The position numbers were made by a program, and so were the translations under genes. From Ilumatobacteraceae bacterium (GTDB lineage Bacteria; Actinomycetota; Acidimicrobiia; Acidimicrobiales; Ilumatobacteraceae): a DNA stretch of 5,923 nucleotides. Shown piece after piece: positions 1-5,923 of the stretch. The notes beneath the pieces are model-generated. The model was not told where the DNA came from. It worked only from the letters and a program-made list of their open reading frames with translations, and searched no databases. Location: assembly GCA_019090765.1 (NCBI GenBank), contig JAHRVJ010000150.1, forward strand, positions 1-5,923. The letters run 5' to 3'. Position 1 is the first letter of the stretch; every line of letters starts with the position of its first letter.

Positions 1-789
1 CGGCCCTCGCCACTTCCAGTCGTCAACGACGCCGACCTCAACTTGGAGGTCAAGGGTTGCAATCTTGCGGAACAGCATCGCTTCGTCGCGATTGGCCTCA
101 AGAGTGGCCGACAGCTTGGCGGCCCCGCGGAGTCCGCTCACGTCCCACTGCCCGACCGCGGTCGGGATGGACTCGAGATGGGTGTATCGAGCTAGTACCA
201 GCCCCGCACTCTTGGCTCCCCATCCGGGCAGCCCCGGAAACCCATCTGCAGTGTCGCCCACGAGGCCCAAGTAGTCAGGTATCGACTCCGGGCCAACGCC
301 GAACTTCTCGCGTACACCCTCGGCGTTGATGATCTCACGTTTGCGTCGATCGAATTGCACCACACGATCGCCGCGTACACATTGCCCGAGATCTTTGTCG
401 GGAGTAACAATCAGTACCTGATCAACTCGCTCGTCAAGGTCGGCAACAGCAGCGGCTGCGCCGAGAGCGTCGTCGGCCTCATGGTCGACCATCGCCCAGA
501 CCGTGAATCCGGCTGCTTCCAGCGCCCGTTCCATCACCGGAATCTGTTCGAGGATCTCGGGGTCCATCCCTTCACCGGTTTTGTAGCCGCTCCAGAGTTC
601 GTTTCGGAAGCTCTCGATGGTGTGATCCGATGCCACGCCAATGTGGGTCGCCCCGTCCTCGACCAGCGTCAGCGTTGATGAAACCACCCCCGCAGCGGCG
701 GCGTATCGGTGCCGATCAGCGTGTCGGCTAGCCGCACCAAAGTGCTGCCGAAAGAGTTCGTACGTCCCGTCAACTACATGTACCCGCAT
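1..789 (-). CDS. 5'-3' exonuclease of the FEN / Pol I N-terminal family (3' end of gene outside window)
   Basis: The reading frame is open from ATG at 789 to base 1 (263 residues seen) without a stop, so the C-terminus lies beyond the left edge. It resembles the 5'-nuclease domain of DNA polymerase I as a free-standing protein, which would cut 5' flaps or RNA/DNA 5' ends using divalent metals. Nine acidic residues sit in the family's order: D7 (VVDG), D55 (ASD, before FR at 61-62), E104/D106/D107 (HEADD), D131/D133 (TPDKD) and D179/D182 (GDTAD). The segment after D55 carries R62 and YK at 69-70, typical of the helical arch. Residues 183-196 (GFPGLPGWGAKSAG) form the helix-3-turn-helix DNA-binding motif. 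With the acidic set intact the enzyme should be active. No polymerase domain can be seen, but only the missing 3' end would exclude a fusion. It is transcribed away from the pilus genes, and nothing in the sequence ties it to them. Confidence 0.92.
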   Translation of the reverse strand, partial: MRVHVVDGTYELFRQHFGAASRHADRHRYAAAAGVVSSTLTLVEDGATHIGVASDHTIESFRNELWSGYKTGEGMDPEILEQIPVMERALEAAGFTVWAMVDHEADDALGAAAAVADLDERVDQVLIVTPDKDLGQCVRGDRVVQFDRRKREIINAEGVREKFGVGPESIPDYLGLVGDTADGFPGLPGWGAKSAGLVLARYTHLESIPTAVGQWDVSGLRGAAKLSATLEANRDEAMLFRKIATLDLQVEVGVVDDWKWRGP

Positions 790-796
790 CGTCAAC

Positions 797-802
797 ACAA
801 TA
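797..802 (-). promoter_or_regulatory. Possible -10 box for leaderless expression of the exonuclease gene
   Basis: Read on the minus strand, TATTGT fits the actinobacterial TANNNT -10 pattern. Seven bases separate it from the ATG at 789, so transcription could start at the first base of the start codon. No convincing Shine-Dalgarno sequence is placed just before this ATG, which agrees with leaderless translation. No good -35 hexamer lies 16-18 bases upstream. The call rests on spacing and a short match. Confidence 0.4.
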
Positions 803-831
803 CGCGCCGCCTCGCGTGACTACCCGGGTTG

Positions 832-847
832 GGAGTGTCAACACTCC
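832..847. promoter_or_regulatory. 16-bp imperfect dyad, candidate operator
   Basis: GGAGTGT and ACACTCC form perfect 7-bp inverted arms around a central CA. The dyad lies in the region between the divergent nuclease and pilus transcription units, where a regulator could act on either. Read on the minus strand it also contains the hexamer TTGACA (841-836), identical to a consensus -35, but no matching -10 lies 16-18 bases further on. The 8-mer GTCAACAC occurs at 837-844 and again at 791-798. No regulator is identified. Confidence 0.33.
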
Positions 848-857
848 ATCAGCGATT

Positions 858-873
858 TCTCAAGATCTTGTGA
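858..873. promoter_or_regulatory. Second 16-bp imperfect dyad, candidate operator
   Basis: A perfect 10-bp palindrome, CAAGATCTTG at 861-870, extends to 16 bp with one non-pairing position on each side (T860/T871) and pairing TC/GA ends. Its centre is 26 bp from the centre of the dyad at 832-847. Its sequence differs from that dyad, so the two need not bind the same protein. It could belong to the pilus operon promoter region; I found no clear -10/-35 pair for that operon. Confidence 0.28.
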
Positions 874-978
874 GGAATGGTCGATACATCATTTGCGAGT
901 CGAGACGATCGACAGAAACTAAACGAACGAAACCTATGACACCACTCCCCCCAAACGTCCCAGCTTCTTGGCACTGCC

Positions 979-2196
979 ATGACTGATCAGTTCGATGAAC
1001 TTCGATCTGGTGTCGTCGCGGCGGTGCAGGAGGAGCTGAACCGCTACAGCCGGCACGTGTCTGATGAGGTGCAACGCCTCAGCGACGAAATTGCTGCTGA
1101 GCGTGTTGCCCGTAGCCAGACCGAAGAGCAGCTGCGGACGTTGATGCCTGCCTTGGAACGCTCAAGTGCAGCATCTGTAGAGTTTCAACAAGACATTCAG
1201 CGTGTTCTAGAGGAGCGCTTGGCTGAGTTCACCACGATGAACAAGCGGCGGCACGAGGAGATGGATTCTCGGATCGGCCGCGTCGTCGATGAAGCAAATG
1301 TCGGGTTGGCCGCGGCTGTTGACTCGGCCGCAAGGCCAATCGTGAGGCAACTCGAACACCGTCAGGAGCGGATGCAAGGTGATCTCGGGACTCTCGACAA
1401 GAATCTGCGGAAGTTCGACGATCAAGCTGCGCAGCTGGTTCGACACTTCAACGAGGTAACCGAAGCCACCGAAGCACGGATGGACAGAGTTGCCGACGAT
1501 GTCGGTGGCGAGATCGATGGCCGGCTGACAGCGTTGGCCAGCCGGCTAGACGACGTGTCGGCACAGGCCGCCCGGCAGCAGTCAGAGGTCTCCAACATCG
1601 TTGGTAACCGTGTCGACCAGGTTGAAGACCGCGTCAACGATCGCATTCTTACGGCCGAAGCTCGAATTGGTGAAGACCTGGGGCAACGCATCGCCGATAT
1701 CGACGCCTACGTCGGTCGTGTCAGCGCGGGTCTGGATGAGGCAGTCACGATGCTTAACGATCGCATCAGCGCCACGGACGGCAAGTTCGCAGATGTCGGC
1801 GTTTCACTTCGCGAAATGTTGACCCGTCTCGAGAACTTCGACGTCGACGCGGTCGACGAACTCAAGGACCGGATCACCGGCGCGGTCGGCGAAGTCGAAC
1901 TGGTGCGTATCGAGGTCGAACGTTTCCAAGGAACAATGGGCGAGGCCATGGATAAGGCCACGGTGCGCGTCACCGACCTCGAAACACAGCTACAAGATCA
2001 GTACATGGACGTTGAAACCGCGGTCCAGCTCGAGCGGCTCGAAGAGGTTGAAAGGGCAATCATTGCCCTCGACCCCGGCCAGTTCGTCCGCCGTAGTGAG
2101 CTTGCCAAGAAGAAGTCACCATCAGCTCCAGATGGGGGCGCGGCCGTTGGTAGTGCTGCACCGTTAGACAATGCGCCAGTGAACGCGCAGACCTGA
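979..2196 (+). CDS. Coiled-coil protein of unknown function, first gene of the pilBC cluster
   Basis: I do not recognise this 405-residue protein. It is strongly charged, has no cysteine or tryptophan, and shows no signal peptide or membrane segment, so it is probably cytoplasmic. Almost all of residues 1-345 looks helical. Hydrophobic positions near residues 210-256 recur mostly at 3-4-4 spacing (V212, V215, V219, I223, A226, I230, L234), which suggests hendecad rather than pure heptad coiled coil. P57 and P120 may break the rod into segments. After LDPGQFVRRSEL (364-375) comes a lysine patch (377-379) and a disordered Ala/Pro/Gly tail (380-405). ATG 979 is the only usable start, because an in-frame TGA lies at 937-939 with no other start codon between. 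No Shine-Dalgarno precedes it. The stop is 16 bases before the pilB ATG, so the two are probably co-transcribed. A scaffold or motor-accessory role is inference from position only. Confidence 0.85.
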   Translation: MTDQFDELRSGVVAAVQEELNRYSRHVSDEVQRLSDEIAAERVARSQTEEQLRTLMPALERSSAASVEFQQDIQRVLEERLAEFTTMNKRRHEEMDSRIGRVVDEANVGLAAAVDSAARPIVRQLEHRQERMQGDLGTLDKNLRKFDDQAAQLVRHFNEVTEATEARMDRVADDVGGEIDGRLTALASRLDDVSAQAARQQSEVSNIVGNRVDQVEDRVNDRILTAEARIGEDLGQRIADIDAYVGRVSAGLDEAVTMLNDRISATDGKFADVGVSLREMLTRLENFDVDAVDELKDRITGAVGEVELVRIEVERFQGTMGEAMDKATVRVTDLETQLQDQYMDVETAVQLERLEEVERAIIALDPGQFVRRSELAKKKSPSAPDGGAAVGSAAPLDNAPVNAQT

Positions 2197-2200
2197 AGTC

Positions 2201-2205
2201 AAGGA
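2201..2205 (+). promoter_or_regulatory. Ribosome binding site that sets the pilB start
   Basis: AAGGA lies 7 bases before ATG 2213, a normal spacing. A TTG directly in front, at 2210-2212 in the same frame, would have only 4 bases of spacing, so ATG 2213 is the better start. Confidence 0.7.
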
Positions 2206-2212
2206 TCTATTG

Positions 2213-3994
2213 ATGGCACTCCGCAAAAACAAGTCAGAGGATGCAGCGCCAACGGGCGGTGGCACCGCCACAGCGTTGGCCGATCCACCTGCGTCGCAAG
2301 CCGGTGAGTCTGCCAGCGAGTGCGCCGCGGTCGGGCAGGCGCTTATCCAGAGCGGTCAGCTCACCGCAGAGGTGCTCGCCCCGGCGCTCCAAGAAGCAGA
2401 CGGCGATCTTCTGAAACTGGGTATCGCGTTACTGAACAAGCACGGTGTGGGTCGCAGTGTGTTGGCCCAGGCGGTAGCTGCGGTATGTCAGGTTCCGGTG
2501 GCCGATAGTGGCCTGTCGGAACTCGATGAAGAGATCGTTACCCGCTTCCCTGAGGATGTGGCCCGCCAGCACAAGGTGATGCCGATCGCTGACCAAGACG
2601 GCACTCTCGTGCTGTACGCCGCGGACCCTTCGGAGTCTCGTCGGCAGAAGGTGGAGGCCGCAACGGGGCAACGCTTCATCTGGCAGGCGTCCGATGATAA
2701 GACCGTCACCTCATTCCTCGAGCAGATGTACCGCTCGTCGTCTGACGTTGTTGACATCGTTTCCAGCTTTGCCAACGAAGACGAACAGAAACATGTTGCC
2801 GAAACAAATGCCGAGGTCAACCTCGACGACCAAGCACCTGTTGTCCAGTTGGTTAGCAAGATCGTTGGTCAGGCGCTACGCGACCGCAGCTCAGATATTC
2901 ATATCGAACCCCTAGATGATCGGCTACGTATCCGATTTCGCGTCGACGGCCACCTTATTGAGGCCTTCAGCCTGCCGATCTCAGCCCACAATGCGCTGAT
3001 CAGTCGACTCAAGATCATGTCGGAGATGAACATCGTCGAGAAGCGTGCGCCGCAGGATGGCCAGTTCTCCACCAAGGTCGATGGTCGGGAAATCGATGTG
3101 CGCGTTTCCTCGGTGGCTACCGTCTTCGGCGAGAAAATCGTGATGCGTATTCTCGACAAGTCGAAGTCGATGGTTGGGCTTGACGAATTGGGTATGCCAC
3201 CCGAAACGTACAAGACGTATTCGAAGCTCGTTCACGCTCCATATGGAATGGTCATCTGTGCGGGGCCAACTGGCGCCGGAAAGACGACCACGCTGTATGC
3301 CACCCTGCTCGAGATCAACTCGACGGGCAAGAACGTCACGACCGTCGAAGACCCAGTCGAGTACGTGTTCCCCGGTATCAACCAGGTGCAGACAAACGCC
3401 AAGGCCGGTCTGACATTCGCGACCGGACTCAAGGCATTGCTGCGTCAGGACCCCGACACAATTCTCGTTGGTGAGATTCGTGATGTCGATACCGCGCGAA
3501 TCGCCATCCAGTCGGCCCTCACCGGTCACTTCGTGTTGTCCTCATTGCATGGAACCGATGCGGTGGCAGCGCTGCACCGCTTGCTCGACATGGGTATCGA
3601 GGCGTTTCTTATTGCCTCCGCGATCGTCGGCGTCGTCTCGCAGCGCCTGCTTCGCAAGATGTGTGAGAACTGTAAGGAGCCGTATACCCCAGGCGCTGAG
3701 GAGTTGGCGGTATTCCGCCAACACTCTGGCGGCAGCGACAAGACAGTCTTCTATCACGGGAAGGGATGCAGCTACTGCTCCAACACCGGGTATCGCGATC
3801 GTATTGGCGTGTATGAGCTGCTGAGAATCACGCCTGAGGTGCGCCGTTTGATCGTCGGTTGGGCGACGACCGAAGAACTACGCCGTCTAGCAGTTGCTCA
3901 AGGTATGCGCACGATGCTCCGAGAAGCAATGCAGATGGTTGAAGACGACATCACAACCATTCCAGAAACCGTCCGAACCCTCTTCGCCCACTGA
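2213..3994 (+). CDS. pilB: PilB, type IV pilus extension ATPase (GspE/PilB family)
   Basis: This hexameric cytoplasmic ATPase powers pilin polymerisation through PilC. The 593 residues match the full length of the family. After a disordered N-terminus (1-35), residues 40-61 and 68-95 form two MshEN-like half-repeats of the LG-x2-L-x3-G type. DIHIEP (228-233) and an arginine-rich strand (237-246) mark the N2 domain. The motor domain holds Walker A GPTGAGKT (351-358), the Asp box TVEDPVEY (377-384), Walker B with ILVGEIRD (417-424) and the His box GHFVLSSLHGTDA (438-450). Four cysteines, C484/C487 and C519/C522, form the zinc site typical of PilB/GspE and absent from PilT, so this is the extension motor. 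GspE of type II secretion is the main alternative; pilC and pilD alone do not exclude it, but no gsp genes are seen. The stop is 23 bases before pilC, consistent with one operon. Confidence 0.93.
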   Translation: MALRKNKSEDAAPTGGGTATALADPPASQAGESASECAAVGQALIQSGQLTAEVLAPALQEADGDLLKLGIALLNKHGVGRSVLAQAVAAVCQVPVADSGLSELDEEIVTRFPEDVARQHKVMPIADQDGTLVLYAADPSESRRQKVEAATGQRFIWQASDDKTVTSFLEQMYRSSSDVVDIVSSFANEDEQKHVAETNAEVNLDDQAPVVQLVSKIVGQALRDRSSDIHIEPLDDRLRIRFRVDGHLIEAFSLPISAHNALISRLKIMSEMNIVEKRAPQDGQFSTKVDGREIDVRVSSVATVFGEKIVMRILDKSKSMVGLDELGMPPETYKTYSKLVHAPYGMVICAGPTGAGKTTTLYATLLEINSTGKNVTTVEDPVEYVFPGINQVQTNAKAGLTFATGLKALLRQDPDTILVGEIRDVDTARIAIQSALTGHFVLSSLHGTDAVAALHRLLDMGIEAFLIASAIVGVVSQRLLRKMCENCKEPYTPGAEELAVFRQHSGGSDKTVFYHGKGCSYCSNTGYRDRIGVYELLRITPEVRRLIVGWATTEELRRLAVAQGMRTMLREAMQMVEDDITTIPETVRTLFAH

Positions 3995-4006
3995 ATCCCT
4001 GAACCC

Positions 4007-4010
4007 GGAG
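4007..4010 (+). promoter_or_regulatory. Ribosome binding site of pilC
   Basis: GGAG sits 7 bases before ATG 4018, in the short gap after the pilB stop. It supports this start and independent reinitiation on a shared mRNA. Confidence 0.65.
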
Positions 4011-4017
4011 CATCCAG

Positions 4018-5229
4018 ATGCCAAAATTCGCATACGCCGCAATCGACCAGACCGGAAACCCGGTCGAAGGTGTAACCAAGGCCGACACTGTCGGCGCGGC
4101 GCGCTCGATTCTCGTCGCGCAGGATCTTTTCCCGACCAAGATCGAGGAACGTCGAGGCATGCTCGACTTCGAAATCACCAAGGAGAAGGTGAAAAAGAAG
4201 GAGTTGATGAACTTCACGCGCCAGCTGGCGGTGTTCGTCAAAGCGGGAATTCCGATCACCGACGCGTTGGTGACCATTGGTGATGAGACCGACGACGTTG
4301 CCTTGCGACGGGCATTGAGCAACCTCGTTGACGACCTTCGAAACGGTGGGCTCTTCTCTACTGCCACAGCAGCTCACCCCGAAGTGTTCCCCGAGTACTA
4401 CGTGGGCATTGTGCAGTCAGCCGAGCTTTCTGGTCAGCTTGATACGGCGCTGGAAAGCCTGTCTGAGTACCTCGAGCGCGAGATCGACACGCGGGGTAAG
4501 GTCGTATCGGCGCTGTCGTACCCTTTGGTCGTGATGGTGATGGCATTCGGCACTGTATTGCTGCTTGCTGGCTACGTGCTCCCACAATTCAAGCCGCTAT
4601 TCGAAGAACTAGGCGCCGAACTGCCGCTACCAACGCGGATGATGCTCTTCTTCTCACGCTTCTTTACCGATTTGTGGTTCATCACTGCAGCAGTCGCGAT
4701 TGTCTTCATCTCGGTGCTGATGTTCCTCTTCAAGCATCCGACTGGGGTTCTCTGGAAGCAGCGGATGATGCTGAAGATTCCAGTGATCTCAGGAATTGTC
4801 GAGTACGCGCTACTCGAACGTTTCTGTCGCATTCTCGGCGCGATGGTGAAAGCTGGCGTGCCACTTCCGGAGGGGCTCAAGACAACAACTGAGGCCACCA
4901 GCAATATTGTCTTTAAGGAGCGGCTGGAAGTCGCCCGGGCACAGATGCTCGAGGGCAAGGGGTTCTCGCAACCGCTGATCGACACTGAATTGTTTCCTGG
5001 CGCGGCCAAGCAGATGTTCAAGGTTGGCGAGGAAACCGGAACGCTCGACGCGCAGCTTGAAGTTGCGAGCATCTATTTCGACCGAGAACTCGAAAGCCGG
5101 ATCAAGCGGTTCACAACGATGTTTGAGCCGCTGATGATTGTGGGCGTCGGCGTCATGGTGGGCTTCGTCGCCGTTGCCCTTGTCTCAGCGATGTACGGCG
5201 TGCTCAACAGCTCGAACGCCGCGATGTGA
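4018..5229 (+). CDS. pilC: PilC, type IV pilus inner-membrane platform protein (GspF/PilC family)
   Basis: PilC is the polytopic platform on which PilB acts to insert pilins. At 403 residues it has the normal family length. It opens with MPKFAYAAIDQTGNPVEG, the typical N-terminal strand region, followed by a Lys-rich linker (55-61). Two T2SSF repeats follow: the first begins near FTRQLAVFVKAGIP (66-79), the second near ERFCRILGAMVKAGVP (267-282). Each contains the characteristic AG[IV]P. The glycine/glutamate signature recurs as SAELSGQLD in the first repeat and VGEETGTLD in the second. Hydrophobic segments at about 162-188, 219-240 and 367-395 fit three membrane helices in the usual arrangement. 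It follows pilB by 23 bases with its own ribosome binding site. GspF is the alternative name; the choice of PilC depends on context. No frameshift or truncation is seen. Confidence 0.93.
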   Translation: MPKFAYAAIDQTGNPVEGVTKADTVGAARSILVAQDLFPTKIEERRGMLDFEITKEKVKKKELMNFTRQLAVFVKAGIPITDALVTIGDETDDVALRRALSNLVDDLRNGGLFSTATAAHPEVFPEYYVGIVQSAELSGQLDTALESLSEYLEREIDTRGKVVSALSYPLVVMVMAFGTVLLLAGYVLPQFKPLFEELGAELPLPTRMMLFFSRFFTDLWFITAAVAIVFISVLMFLFKHPTGVLWKQRMMLKIPVISGIVEYALLERFCRILGAMVKAGVPLPEGLKTTTEATSNIVFKERLEVARAQMLEGKGFSQPLIDTELFPGAAKQMFKVGEETGTLDAQLEVASIYFDRELESRIKRFTTMFEPLMIVGVGVMVGFVAVALVSAMYGVLNSSNAAM

Positions 5230-5236
5230 TCGGGGC

Positions 5237-5923
5237 TCAGCGATGGAGTACAAAGTCGACGAAGCTCTGCCCGTAAAAAATTGCGATGAGCGTACCGAGA
5301 GCGAGGAAGGGACCAAAGGGCACTGCTGTGCGTCTGCCAGCCTTGTCGATCGCCATCATCGCGACTCCTACCACCGCGCCGGTAACGAAACCGAAGAACA
5401 AGCCGGGCAACACGATTCCGGGGTTCAGCCAGCCAAGGTACATGCCGAGCAATGGAGCGAGGCGGACGTCCCCTTCGCCCATGCCGCCATTGCTGAAGTA
5501 GAAGATCAGCCACATCGCAACAAGCGCGATCGCGGCTCCGAGCAGCATCATCCAGATGCGTTCGGGCTCTCCCCAGATGAGCGCTGCGATAATCAGCGCG
5601 ATACCTCCGAGTGCGATCGCGGTATAAGTGATTTCACGCGGCAAGCGTTGAGTGTGCAGGTCGATCCAAGTTTGAGCGACCAGGGTTGCGCCGAGAATGC
5701 AGTAAGCCGGCAGTGGTGCGGTCGAGCCAAATTCAACTGCCATCAGGACGAATACCGAGGCGGTCGCGATCTCGATCAGGATTGGTTCGATACCTATTGG
5801 CGAGCGACAGCGCCGGCACTTGCCGCGCAGTGCAACCCAGCTCAATACCGGTACAAGATCAAGCGGGCCCAGACGGAGCCCGCAAGAACCACAACGGCTC
5901 GGCGGTGCCACCACCGAGCCGCC
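5237..5923 (-). CDS. pilD: PilD, prepilin leader peptidase (A24 family), N-terminus outside window
   Basis: This membrane aspartic peptidase removes pilin leader peptides; many family members also N-methylate the new N-terminus. The frame stays open to the right edge (228 residues seen). The visible part opens with GGSVVAPPSRCGSCG, which in full-length PilD follows the first membrane helix, so the true start is probably some 20-40 codons beyond the window; GTG at 5914 is internal. Numbering from the edge, the zinc-type cysteines are C11, C14, C36 and C39, their presence favouring a bifunctional PilD over short TadV-like peptidases. The catalytic aspartates are D88 in WIDLHTQRLP and D152 in GEGD. 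About six hydrophobic segments lie between residue 44 and the end. It converges on pilC with only 7 bases between the two stops and no terminator in the gap, so transcripts from both sides probably overlap. Confidence 0.93.
   Translation of the reverse strand, partial: GGSVVAPPSRCGSCGLRLGPLDLVPVLSWVALRGKCRRCRSPIGIEPILIEIATASVFVLMAVEFGSTAPLPAYCILGATLVAQTWIDLHTQRLPREITYTAIALGGIALIIAALIWGEPERIWMMLLGAAIALVAMWLIFYFSNGGMGEGDVRLAPLLGMYLGWLNPGIVLPGLFFGFVTGAVVGVAMMAIDKAGRRTAVPFGPFLALGTLIAIFYGQSFVDFVLHR

Noticed and set aside
836..841. Consensus TTGACA -35 on the minus strand for the exonuclease
   Set aside because: At 16-18 bases downstream there is only G+C-rich sequence (CACGCG), and the better TATTGT box is about 33 bases away, so it does not pair with it as a promoter.
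57..922. Plus-strand open frames at 57-329, 355-678 and 641-922
   Set aside because: The first two and the start of the third lie antisense to the exonuclease frame, whose motifs are unmistakable. Their translations are Arg/Ser/Pro-rich with no recognisable domain, and the third runs into the intergenic region without a ribosome binding site.
2210..2212. TTG as pilB start
   Set aside because: ATG follows immediately in frame and has the better spacing to AAGGA at 2201-2205.
2981..3529. 182-residue minus-strand open frame inside pilB
   Set aside because: It is an antisense shadow of the most conserved part of pilB, with no domain or ribosome binding site seen. Long antisense frames are expected in G+C-rich coding DNA.
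3898..4377. 159- and 138-residue minus-strand frames across the pilB/pilC junction
   Set aside because: Both are antisense to well-supported genes and have no recognisable protein features.
4572..5072. 166-residue Ser-rich minus-strand frame inside pilC
   Set aside because: Its composition is that expected from the complement of pilC membrane and helix codons, and no motif is seen.
5230..5236. Shared bidirectional terminator between pilC and pilD
   Set aside because: The 7-base gap and its flanks show no stem-loop with a T-run in either direction.
5912..5914. GTG as pilD start
   Set aside because: The frame is open to the edge, and the residues there match the interior of PilD just after its first membrane helix.

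Overview
The window is ordinary-looking chromosomal DNA of moderately high G+C. It carries the core of a type IV pilus (T4P) assembly locus, with an unrelated nuclease gene divergent from it. The host is most likely an actinobacterium, possibly of the Acidimicrobiia. That is an inference from three things: the stand-alone 5'-3' exonuclease type, a TANNNT box placed for leaderless translation, and codon choice with mixed strong and absent Shine-Dalgarno sequences. No marker gene fixes the taxon.

Layout. (1) Bases 1-789, minus strand: a FEN-superfamily 5'-3' exonuclease with the full set of acidic active-site residues. Its C-terminal end runs off the left edge, so it has no stop codon in the window. 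(2) Bases 790-978: a 189-base divergent intergenic region with a possible leaderless promoter for the nuclease and two 16-bp imperfect dyads. (3) Bases 979-2196, plus strand: a 405-residue coiled-coil protein of unknown function. (4) Bases 2213-3994: PilB, the pilus extension ATPase. (5) Bases 4018-5229: PilC, the inner-membrane platform protein. (6) Bases 5237-5923, minus strand: PilD, the prepilin peptidase, convergent with pilC and cut at its N-terminus by the right edge.

How they work together. PilB hydrolyses ATP at the cytoplasmic face of PilC to add pilin subunits to a growing fibre. PilD cleaves the pilin leader peptide so that pilins can be assembled. The coiled-coil gene lies 16 bases upstream of pilB on the same strand and is probably co-transcribed with pilB and pilC. 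That makes it a candidate accessory factor of the pilus motor and the least explained object in the window. No pilT (retraction ATPase) and no pilin gene is visible. I see no mobile element, CRISPR array, tRNA, rRNA or rho-independent terminator.
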